The notes beneath the pieces are model-generated. The model saw only the letters and a program-made list of their open reading frames with translations. It ran no database searches and was not told the origin of the DNA. A stretch of 64,000 nt of DNA from Polyangiaceae bacterium. Lineage in GTDB: Bacteria; Myxococcota_A; Polyangia; Polyangiales; Polyangiaceae. The DNA is taken from positions 496,001 through 560,000 of the forward strand of contig JADJXL010000002.1 of assembly GCA_016715885.1 (NCBI GenBank). Reading direction: 5' to 3'. The translations under genes and the position numbers were made by a program. Position 1 is the stretch's first letter, and every line of letters begins with the position of its first letter. Of this stretch, positions 32,019-39,470 are shown in pieces.

Positions 32019-33023
32019 TCATACACGAGAAGCGTCAGTCGTTGCAGTTCGGTTCGCCGTAAAACCTCGTCGGACCACATACGCATCCGCTTGCACACCG
32101 CCGACCGCCACCAAGTCGCCCTCCGGTGACATCCATGCCGAGGGCTCATCAGAAATTGCTGGAGGAACGGAGAAATCCTGTGCGGATAGGAGTTTTCCCT
32201 GGATCGCTCGGGTTACTCCAGATGCGGTGAGCACCGAAGTGGACATGCAACGCGCGGCGGCTTTTGCCAGGGGGATGACCGACGCCTCGAGCATCGAACG
32301 AGCGGCGTCGAGGCTAACCGATTCTTGGAGGTCAAACGGACCGCTCCGCGTGCGCCGGAGGGCTCCGAGACAAGATGGAACTCCAAGGGTTTGTCCAAGG
32401 TCTCGCGCAAAGGATCGGACGTAGTACCCCTTGCTGACGTCGAGCGATATGTCGACGAAACCGAGACGGTTCTGTTCGACGAACCCCGCTCCTCGTAGCT
32501 CGATGGACGTGACTTCGACGGGACGGTCTTCGAGCGTGACGGCTTCTCCTCGACGGGCGCGATCGTAACTGCGCTGTCCAGCTACCTTGATCGCGGAATA
32601 CGCAGGCGGGGTTTGCGCCTTGCGTGCGCGTTCGTGCGCGACAGCTTCTGCCAAACGTGGTGCTGCATCGATGGGCGCGCCGGATGCGAGCTGTTCGATC
32701 TCTTGCAAAAGCCATTCGGGCAGCGGCGTTTCGCTCGTGATGGTTCCTTGCGTATCGAGCGTATCGGTGCTGCGACCGAAGACGACGCGCGCGTCGTAGC
32801 GTTTGTCGTGGAGCGTGAGGTACGGGCCGAGCTTGGTGGCTTGACCAAGCAGCACGACGAGCACGCCGGAGGCTAGCGGATCAAGCGTTCCGGCGTGGCC
32901 GATGCGTCGCATGCGCAGCGTGCGCCGGAGCTTGCCGACGACATCGTGACTCGTGGGCCCGGTGGGTTTGTCCACGACGAGGACGCCTTCGAGCGCCTCG
33001 GGCAAACTGTCGTCATCGGCCAT
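32019..33023 (-). CDS. truB: tRNA pseudouridine-55 synthase TruB
   Basis: 334 residues. Makes pseudouridine 55 in the T-loop of tRNAs. Motifs: GVLVVDKPTGPTSHDVV, GHAGTLDPLASGVL with catalytic D48, TPPAYSAIKVAGQRSYDRAR, and GYYVRSFARDLG. The ATG at 33023 lies 2 nt after the stop of the acyltransferase gene (TGAACATG), so translation is likely coupled. The usual rbfA/rpsO neighbours are absent; here it follows a lipid acyltransferase. Confidence 0.97.
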   Translation of the reverse strand: MADDDSLPEALEGVLVVDKPTGPTSHDVVGKLRRTLRMRRIGHAGTLDPLASGVLVVLLGQATKLGPYLTLHDKRYDARVVFGRSTDTLDTQGTITSETPLPEWLLQEIEQLASGAPIDAAPRLAEAVAHERARKAQTPPAYSAIKVAGQRSYDRARRGEAVTLEDRPVEVTSIELRGAGFVEQNRLGFVDISLDVSKGYYVRSFARDLGQTLGVPSCLGALRRTRSGPFDLQESVSLDAARSMLEASVIPLAKAAARCMSTSVLTASGVTRAIQGKLLSAQDFSVPPAISDEPSAWMSPEGDLVAVGGVQADAYVVRRGFTANRTATTDASRV

Positions 33024-33025
33024 GT

Positions 33026-34471
33026 TCAACCGAACCAAACCGATCGACGTTCGCCAACCATCCGATCGAGCATGGTTTGGATCGACGCACGAACGCGTTC
33101 GGACAAACGTCCGACGAGGATCTCGTCATCGGCCGCTTCCGCGCCGTAACCGCTCCACGTGAAGGGTTCACCGAAACGGATTTTCCACTTCGTGGGTGCG
33201 GGCATGAGACCCAAGGGACCGAGCGCGGGGAACGTCGGCGTGATGGGGAAGTACGGAATGCCGAGCGCTTTGGTCATGTACTCGATGCGGTAGAGCATCG
33301 GGTTCGCTTCTTCGGCGCCGACGATGGCACAAGGCACGATGGGCGTGCGCGTGCGCAGGCACAAGCGCACGAAGCCTCCGCGGCCGAAGCGCTGGAGCTT
33401 GTAGCGGTCGCGATAAAGTTTGCCGATGCCTTTGGCGCCTTCGGGGAACACGGCGACGAGCGCGCCTTTGCCAAGCAGCCGCTCGGCGTTTTCTTGGCAA
33501 GCGCGAACCGCTCCGATGCGGGTCATGAAGGTGCCGACGAAAGGTAGGTAGTAGATGAAGTCTTCGGCGAGCCAGCGAAGCTCACGATGCGCGGCGTGCT
33601 CGCGACGAACGGCGGTGCGGAGCATCGCGCCGTCGTAGGGCAGGGGACCGCCCGAATGGTTGGCGACGATGAGGCAACGTCCCTGCGCGGGGATGTGCTG
33701 AACGCCTTCGACAGCGACGCGGAAGTAGCGGCTGTAAAGAAAATCGAGCGATGGAAGGAGGCGCTGTTCGAACGTGGGATCGAGCCCGAATTCGTCGACT
33801 TCTTCCGAACGACTACGCAGGCCTGCGCGTCCCCACTGCCGAGCATAAAACTCGGGCGAAAGAACTTCGTCCGCGGTTGCTTGCCCTGGTGAGGATGGGC
33901 GCTGCGGAACGGGCGTGGGGGAGGATGGTTTGTCCGATGGAACGGGCGCCGGAGGTTTGTCGGAGCCCTCGCGCGCCTTGTCGAACATGCGGTCGAGACG
34001 CGCTTCCAAGTCGCGAATCTGCTGCTCGATGTCCTCGGCGCTGGTCGCCGCCGTAGCGGCATCGATGGCGGGAGGGTTTTCGACGCCGAAGCGTTCGGCG
34101 GCTTGGGGGTCTTCCTGGTCCTGGCCAAACCCCGTAGACAAACCCGGTTCCGTGGGACCCACGGGCGCGACGTCGGCAGCGTTGTCGACATCGAGGTCGT
34201 AGCCGGCAACGAGTCGCTCATCGAGGGACGCATCGGTGGTCGTTGACATCACGGACTGCGCCTCACCCGGTACCTCCGCGGACAGAACCTGATCAACACG
34301 CTCTACGGGGTCTGTCGTGACGAACGCAGCACTTGCCGATTCCGTGACGACGAACGCAGCACGAGCTGGGTCGGTTGCGACAAACACGGCGCTCGTCGTC
34401 GGTGTCTGTTCGGGCTTCGACGGACGATCGCTACCGGTTTGCTTGTGCTTGCGTTTGTGTTTCTTTCCCAT
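33026..34471 (-). CDS. PlsC-type acyltransferase with long N-terminal extension
   Basis: 481 residues. The C-terminal ~250 residues are an LPLAT/PlsC domain: NHSGGPLPYD (271-280; His272 and Asp280 in an N-H-x7-D arrangement instead of the usual HxxxxD) and FPEGAKG (342-348). It probably acylates a lysophospholipid or related lipid at the membrane. The first ~200 residues are Ser/Pro/Thr/Glu-rich, disordered, opening with a Lys/His/Arg-rich stretch and containing a short coiled coil (145-170), and are not part of the usual enzyme. Overlaps the 3' end of the SDR gene by 41 bp. Confidence 0.87.
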   Translation of the reverse strand: MGKKHKRKHKQTGSDRPSKPEQTPTTSAVFVATDPARAAFVVTESASAAFVTTDPVERVDQVLSAEVPGEAQSVMSTTTDASLDERLVAGYDLDVDNAADVAPVGPTEPGLSTGFGQDQEDPQAAERFGVENPPAIDAATAATSAEDIEQQIRDLEARLDRMFDKAREGSDKPPAPVPSDKPSSPTPVPQRPSSPGQATADEVLSPEFYARQWGRAGLRSRSEEVDEFGLDPTFEQRLLPSLDFLYSRYFRVAVEGVQHIPAQGRCLIVANHSGGPLPYDGAMLRTAVRREHAAHRELRWLAEDFIYYLPFVGTFMTRIGAVRACQENAERLLGKGALVAVFPEGAKGIGKLYRDRYKLQRFGRGGFVRLCLRTRTPIVPCAIVGAEEANPMLYRIEYMTKALGIPYFPITPTFPALGPLGLMPAPTKWKIRFGEPFTWSGYGAEAADDEILVGRLSERVRASIQTMLDRMVGERRSVWFG

Positions 34472-35516
34472 GGCGCGCTTCCGTCGTGGCAGGCGTTTCC
34501 TGCAAGAGATTGGCGTCCCGAAGCCGCTCGGCGTTCACGTAGTCGAGCAGCGCTTCGCGGGTGGTGTACGCGGGGCGAAACCCCATGCTTCTGGCTTTCT
34601 CCCCGTCGGCGACGCACACGTAGCGGAGGTAGCGCAAGAAGCTCGGCGGGAAAGGTGAAATTTGCGCGACCCACATGGCTCCAACGACAGGGCCCGCGAG
34701 CGGGTGCAGGAGGGGCGTCGCTTTGCGTCCAGCGAGACGAATGATCGTCGATAGCGGCAGGACGCCTTCACCGACGATGTTGTACGTGCCCGGATGATCG
34801 CGATCGATTGCAAGCTTGAAGGCCGCGAGCACGTCGACTTCGTGCACGAGTTGCCACAGCGGATCGAAGCCGAGGAGCGTGGGCACCTTTTCAGGCGACA
34901 GGTACCGCGTGACCCAGTTGCGCACCGTGGGGCCCACGATGGGCGCCGTGCGCAAGACGGTCACCACGGTGCCTTTCGACTTCGCTGCGAACGCGTTGAT
35001 TTCCCGTTCGGCGGCGATCTTGTCCGCGAAGAACGGTTCGTCCGCGTCGGCGCGTAGCGGGTGCCTTTCGGTCAAGAAGTTCGGGTTTGTCGGGTGCGCT
35101 CCGTAGAGCAGCGTTTGGCTCCACTGAATGAACTTGCGCAACCCCGTTTGCCTCGCCGCGTTGATGAGGTGCATCGTCCCGACGGATTCGAGCTCGTGCG
35201 ACCACACCGTCGCGTGCGTGGGCGAAGGCAAGAAGCCGAGGTGCACGAGCGTGTCGACGTGTTCGCTGGCGAGGATGTTGGCGACGCGTTCTTCGGTTGC
35301 TGGTGCGGTGAGGTCGAGCGGGAAGTGTTTTGTCTTGTCGCGCGCGGTGCTTGCAGCGGCGATGTCGATGGTGACGATGCGCTGCGTTTGTGGGTCTTCT
35401 TCGAGGAGTCCCACGAGGTTTCGTCCGAGAAACGAGGCAGCACCCGTGACGGCGACGACGCGGTTGCCAAGCTTGATGCGCGGGGCTGATGTTGCGTTTT
35501 CCGAGGAAGATTCCAT
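34431..35516 (-). CDS. NAD-dependent epimerase/dehydratase (extended SDR)
   Basis: 361 residues. Rossmann start VVAVTGAASFLGRNLV (TGAASFLG 24-31), then VDTLVHLGFLPSP and the extended-SDR substrate half. At the place where extended SDRs have Y-x3-K the sequence reads PFFADKIAAERE, i.e. Phe instead of the catalytic Tyr, so redox chemistry may be altered or lost unless the alignment is shifted. ATG at 35516 is used; another in-frame ATG at 35561 adds 15 residues. Product overlaps the acyltransferase gene by 41 bp, suggesting joint expression and a lipid or glycolipid role (inference). Confidence 0.87.
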   Translation of the reverse strand: MESSSENATSAPRIKLGNRVVAVTGAASFLGRNLVGLLEEDPQTQRIVTIDIAAASTARDKTKHFPLDLTAPATEERVANILASEHVDTLVHLGFLPSPTHATVWSHELESVGTMHLINAARQTGLRKFIQWSQTLLYGAHPTNPNFLTERHPLRADADEPFFADKIAAEREINAFAAKSKGTVVTVLRTAPIVGPTVRNWVTRYLSPEKVPTLLGFDPLWQLVHEVDVLAAFKLAIDRDHPGTYNIVGEGVLPLSTIIRLAGRKATPLLHPLAGPVVGAMWVAQISPFPPSFLRYLRYVCVADGEKARSMGFRPAYTTREALLDYVNAERLRDANLLQETPATTEARHGKETQTQAQANR

Positions 35517-35597
35517 GCGGAGCGGGCACGACAGTACCCTTTCGCGGGGCACGTGCAACATCCCTGTAACGGCTTGGTTGGGCCGAGCGAAACGGTG

Positions 35598-36881
35598 TCA
35601 CGGCGCCGCGCACGTCGCGCGGATCCACACGACGTCATCGTCACGCTGGATCCACAGGTCCACGTTGTCGCCTTGGGTCGTCACCGCAAAGCTCGATGCG
35701 TCACCAACGGGCATCGGCGCCGACGTCGGCGCGCCGTCTTCGCCCAGGACGACCGCGTAGACGACCTTGCGCGCTGCACGGCATTCAATCGGAGCGATGT
35801 ACGTCGCAAGGCCGCCGCGCGCGAGAGGCCGCAACGCGCCGCTCGTTGCAGGCGCCGGCGCGCGCACATCCACGTCGGGCGCCCCAAGCCGCGAAAACCG
35901 CATGATCCCGCCTTGCTTCGCACAACCGTCGTCATCCACCGGAGCGCCATACACGAGCGCCACGGGACGACCCAGCACCGTCGCATCGACGATACCGTGA
36001 GGCGCAGGCACTCGGCCCAGCTCACGAGGTTTGTCCGCGGATCCAACGCCCCAAAACACCAGATCCGATGCCTCGAACAAACCCACCACGGGCTCGCTCC
36101 GACCGCCCGCATCGGCATCCGTCGCGACCACATCGAGCCTCGCGATGCACGACGGCCTTGCATCACTGTCGCCCGCTTGCGGAACGATCTCGTGCCTGCG
36201 CCACGATGTTACGGATTCGTTCGGTTTGCCCATCCAAACATCCGCACCGGGCGCTGAAACCTTGGCAAGACGCGTCGTGAGCAGCACGCAGACGTCTCCG
36301 TTGCAGCTCGAGTCGATGGCGTCGAACGATTCCCCTTCGCCAATGGATGTCGCCGCGTTGTTCTGAAAGACGAACACCTTCGACAGTTTGTCCGCGGTGG
36401 GCTCCGAGTACGCCGCAATCCATGCACCCGTGTTCGTCCGAGCCAATCGCGGCATCGCCGTCGCCTCGGTCCAGGGCACTGCAAACGGCTTGCTGCTCGT
36501 GCCCGCCGGATCCAGCTCGAACGCCGCTACACCCGTCAGCCGCGGCGGCGTCTCCGCGGTGTCCGCGTCCGCAATGACGAGCGACCCGAGGGCCGATGAT
36601 GCCGCGACAAACCGCGTCGACGCGCGAACTTTGGCGCGCACGAGCGGCTCGCGCATGCTGCATCCCGGAGGCAATGCCGGCCCCAGGAAGGTTGGTCCAA
36701 GCCGAACGGGCTCGAACTTCCACGCAGCAGGCGGCGGCAAAACATCGACCTCGACCACCTCCGGAGGCTCGACCTCCGAAGCATCCGGAGCATCGACGGT
36801 CGACGACGAACAACGATTGCAACACGGCAGCGTAACGATGAGCGCTAGGGAAATCGGGGCGACGATCGCTACGCTTCGCAC
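35598..36881 (-). CDS. Exported or membrane-anchored protein, function unknown
   Basis: 427 residues. The GTG at 36881, 2 nt past the acetyltransferase stop, has GAGG 5 nt upstream and opens an N-terminal hydrophobic segment (MRSVAIVAPISLALIVTL) followed by PCCNRC; it is a signal peptide or anchor but not a good lipobox. The remainder is beta-rich with short repeating elements (e.g. GAWIAAYSEP, VALVYGAPV) that may form a propeller. No family recognised. Between an acetyltransferase and an SDR gene on the same strand; probably one transcript. Confidence 0.8.
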   Translation of the reverse strand: MRSVAIVAPISLALIVTLPCCNRCSSSTVDAPDASEVEPPEVVEVDVLPPPAAWKFEPVRLGPTFLGPALPPGCSMREPLVRAKVRASTRFVAASSALGSLVIADADTAETPPRLTGVAAFELDPAGTSSKPFAVPWTEATAMPRLARTNTGAWIAAYSEPTADKLSKVFVFQNNAATSIGEGESFDAIDSSCNGDVCVLLTTRLAKVSAPGADVWMGKPNESVTSWRRHEIVPQAGDSDARPSCIARLDVVATDADAGGRSEPVVGLFEASDLVFWGVGSADKPRELGRVPAPHGIVDATVLGRPVALVYGAPVDDDGCAKQGGIMRFSRLGAPDVDVRAPAPATSGALRPLARGGLATYIAPIECRAARKVVYAVVLGEDGAPTSAPMPVGDASSFAVTTQGDNVDLWIQRDDDVVWIRATCAAP

Positions 36882-36883
36882 GG

Positions 36884-37495
36884 CTACCTCGGCGCAAAAG
36901 TCTTGCGCAGAACCGGATACATCTCGAAACCACCCACTTCGACAAACCCATGCGCCATAAACGCGCCCATCGGTCCCGTCCAAAGCGCTTCATCCATGAC
37001 AGCAGGCTCATTCGGCCTGCACGGTAAAGCTTCGAGCACCGAAGCTCCGAGCGACGGAGCAAGCTCGACGGCTCCCCCAACGAGCGCCTTTGCTACCCCA
37101 CGTTTGCGATATGCGGGATGCACGAGCGCACATCCGATGAGGAAAACGCCTTCACGATCGCCTTTGAGCACCGGCAACTGCTTGTAGAAGCGTCGCTCGT
37201 ACGCCTTTCGCATCACGGACGCCGGCGCGACCTTCAGCCACCCAACGACTCGGCCTTCATGAAGCGCCACGATGCCGCGCGCTTCGTCGCTTCGTTCCGC
37301 GAGCGCTCGTGCAAAAACGTCGGCGTTTTCCCGCGGCGCATTCGCGCACACGTCGAGCCATTCGTTGTTCGTCCCGGTGAAATGCCAAAACCGACAAAAG
37401 CAAGGCGATCCGGCCGCATGAAAGAGCTCGGCGAGCCCCTCGATGTGCTCGGGTCCCGCAAGCATGATTCGAACGTCGCTCGCTGGTTCGTTCAT
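36884..37495 (-). CDS. GNAT family N-acetyltransferase
   Basis: 203 residues. GNAT core with beta4 strand FLIGCALVHPAYRKRGVAKA (CoA pyrophosphate-binding R/Q-x2-G-x-A). Substrate unknown. The ATG at 37495 overlaps the gatA stop as ATGA and has the domain starting at residue ~8; a longer frame from 37561 would overlap gatA by 70 bp. Its TAG is 2 nt before the next gene's GTG, completing a tightly packed run. Confidence 0.9.
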   Translation of the reverse strand: MNEPASDVRIMLAGPEHIEGLAELFHAAGSPCFCRFWHFTGTNNEWLDVCANAPRENADVFARALAERSDEARGIVALHEGRVVGWLKVAPASVMRKAYERRFYKQLPVLKGDREGVFLIGCALVHPAYRKRGVAKALVGGAVELAPSLGASVLEALPCRPNEPAVMDEALWTGPMGAFMAHGFVEVGGFEMYPVLRKTFAPR

Positions 37496-39015
37496 GCCAA
37501 ACCCTCGGGACGCAAACCTCGCGCCGGAGACAAACGCTCCCATGCTGCTGCAACGGCGCACAGGCGTGCTTCTTCGAGCGGCGGGCCGATGAGCTGCAAA
37601 CCCACGGGCAGCGATGGAGCGTTTGCCGTGGGAGCGGCCGGTTCACACGGCACGCTGATCGCCGGCACCCCCGCAAGGCTCGCGGGAAGCGTGTACACGT
37701 CCGCCAAGTACATCGCGAGCGGGTCGTCCACACGTTCGCCCAGAGGGAACGCAACCGTGGGCGAAACCGGCGTTGCGATGACGTCCACATGACGGAACGC
37801 TTCTTCGAAGTCGCGTCGCAACAGCGTGCGTACTCGTTGCGCGCGCAGGTAATACGCATCGTAATACCCGGTGGACAAGACAAACGTTCCGAGGACGATG
37901 CGTCGAGCCACTTCGCGACCGAAGTTTGCTCCGCGCGTGCGAGCGTAGAGCGTCTCGAGGTTCGTCGCGTCCGCTGCTCGCGCGCCGAACCGCAGGCCGT
38001 CGTAACGCGCGAGGTTCGACGAAGCCTCGGCCGTCGCGACGACGTAATACGTGGCAACGGCGTACTTCGTGTGAGGCAGATGCACGGGATGCATCGTGCA
38101 GCCCAGCGATTCCAGCCCCTTCAACGCTTCACGCACACGCGCTTCGACTTCGGGCGCAAGCCCTTCGCCAAAATATTCTTCGGGCACACCGATGCGAAGG
38201 CCCCGCACGTCGCGACTGCAAGCTGCTTCGTAGTCCGATACCGGCGCCGCGAGGCTCGTTTGATCGTGCGCATCATGCCCCGCGATCACGCGCAGAATGC
38301 GCGCTGCGCCGCGTACGTCGCACGCGAAGGGACCCACCTGATCGAGGCTCGATGCAAAAGCGATCAACCCATAACGCGACACGCGACCGTACGTTGGCTT
38401 GACGCCCACGGTCCCCGTGAGCGCCGCGGGTTGACGAATGCTTCCACCCGTATCCGATCCAAGCGCACCGAGCGACATACCCGCCGCTACGGCGACCGCG
38501 CTTCCCCCGGACGAACCTCCCGGTGTGCGCGACGTGTCCCACGGATTTCTGGCCGGGAAAAACGCACTGTTCTCGTTCGACGAACCCATTGCGAATTCGT
38601 CCATGTTGGTTTTTCCCACGAGCAGCGCATCGGCTGCACGAAGCCGCGCGACGACCGTCGCGTCGTAAGGTGGACGAAAGCCGAGCTGCGGGGAAGCGCC
38701 CGCTTCGTTGGAGCGCAAAAGAATTCGTGATCCAGCGGTCGTGGGCGCATCGCGCGTGCAGAGAGCATCCTTGATGGCGATGGGAACGCCGGCGAGCGGT
38801 CCGAGCGTTTCGCCGCGCGCGCGTTTTTGGTCGATGGCACGTGCAGCTTCGAGCGTTTCTTCGCGCTGGACCGTCAGGAACGCGCGGAGCCCGGCGTCGC
38901 GTTTGGCGATGCGGTCGAGGTAAGCGATTGCCACGGCCTCCGCCGACACGTCGCCGCGCGTTATGGAATCGGCGAGTTCAGAGATGGATCGGTCGCAAAC
39001 CGAGCTGTTTGTCAT
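37492..39015 (-). CDS. gatA: Glutamyl-tRNA(Gln)/Asp-tRNA(Asn) amidotransferase subunit A
   Basis: 507 residues. Amidase-signature subunit that hydrolyses glutamine and passes ammonia to GatB. Lys-Ser-Ser triad: K82 (IAIKDALC), S168 (TPGGSSGGSA) and nucleophile S192 (GSDTGGSIRQPA). Between the Lys and the first Ser there is an insertion of about 11 residues (around RSNEAGASPQLG, 101-112) relative to the usual spacing. Follows gatC by 3 bp; gatB is not in the window, as in many genomes where it is unlinked. Confidence 0.97.
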   Translation of the reverse strand: MTNSSVCDRSISELADSITRGDVSAEAVAIAYLDRIAKRDAGLRAFLTVQREETLEAARAIDQKRARGETLGPLAGVPIAIKDALCTRDAPTTAGSRILLRSNEAGASPQLGFRPPYDATVVARLRAADALLVGKTNMDEFAMGSSNENSAFFPARNPWDTSRTPGGSSGGSAVAVAAGMSLGALGSDTGGSIRQPAALTGTVGVKPTYGRVSRYGLIAFASSLDQVGPFACDVRGAARILRVIAGHDAHDQTSLAAPVSDYEAACSRDVRGLRIGVPEEYFGEGLAPEVEARVREALKGLESLGCTMHPVHLPHTKYAVATYYVVATAEASSNLARYDGLRFGARAADATNLETLYARTRGANFGREVARRIVLGTFVLSTGYYDAYYLRAQRVRTLLRRDFEEAFRHVDVIATPVSPTVAFPLGERVDDPLAMYLADVYTLPASLAGVPAISVPCEPAAPTANAPSLPVGLQLIGPPLEEARLCAVAAAWERLSPARGLRPEGLA

Positions 39016-39018
39016 GGC

Positions 39019-39336
39019 TCAACCCTCGTCGACGAAGGCCGGCACGGCGAAACCTTCCATCGACACCCGAGGCGCTTCGCGCAGCGCCAAGTCCACCGGC
39101 AAGCTCGGATGCGGCGTGTCCGAGCGCAGATGCGGCTCTTCGAAGGCCACGTGCGCCGTGGGATCGACACCCGTCAGGTCCAGTTCTTCGAGTTGTTTCA
39201 CGTGCGCGAGGATTTTTCCCAGGTCCCCGGTCAGCTTGTGGATTTCCTCGTCGGGCAGCTCGAGCCGCGCGAGCCGAGCGAGCGCACGGACGCGAGTTTC
39301 GTCGATGATGTTGGTATCGCGCTCCGGTGAAACCAT
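39019..39336 (-). CDS. gatC: Glutamyl-tRNA(Gln)/Asp-tRNA(Asn) amidotransferase subunit C
   Basis: 105 residues. Small belt subunit that stabilises the GatA-GatB complex. TRVRALARLARLELPDEEIHKL near the start and LEELDLTGVDPTAHV in the middle are typical GatC. ATG 39336 gives the normal length (~100); an in-frame ATG at 39384 would add 16 residues and neither has a clear Shine-Dalgarno. First gene of the gatCA group. Confidence 0.93.
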   Translation of the reverse strand: MVSPERDTNIIDETRVRALARLARLELPDEEIHKLTGDLGKILAHVKQLEELDLTGVDPTAHVAFEEPHLRSDTPHPSLPVDLALREAPRVSMEGFAVPAFVDEG

Positions 39337-39408
39337 CGCGCCGGTGTAGCACGGAGGCGACGGAGCGATGCGGCCTCCGGTCATGGGTACTTTTCATTTC
39401 CGAAGAGC

Positions 39409-39438
39409 CGGGATAATCGTGGAGTTGGCCTTATCCCG
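39409..39438. promoter_or_regulatory. Inverted repeat between gatC and the IgGFc-like gene
   Basis: Perfect 8-bp arms CGGGATAA (39409-39416) and TTATCCCG (39431-39438), 14-bp centre, 33 bp upstream of the rightward ATG at 39471. Could be an operator or a leader hairpin near the start of the surface-protein transcript. No clear promoter boxes. Confidence 0.35.
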
Positions 39439-39470
39439 TCCAGCTCGTTCGAGAGTGAAAGGAAATTCGT

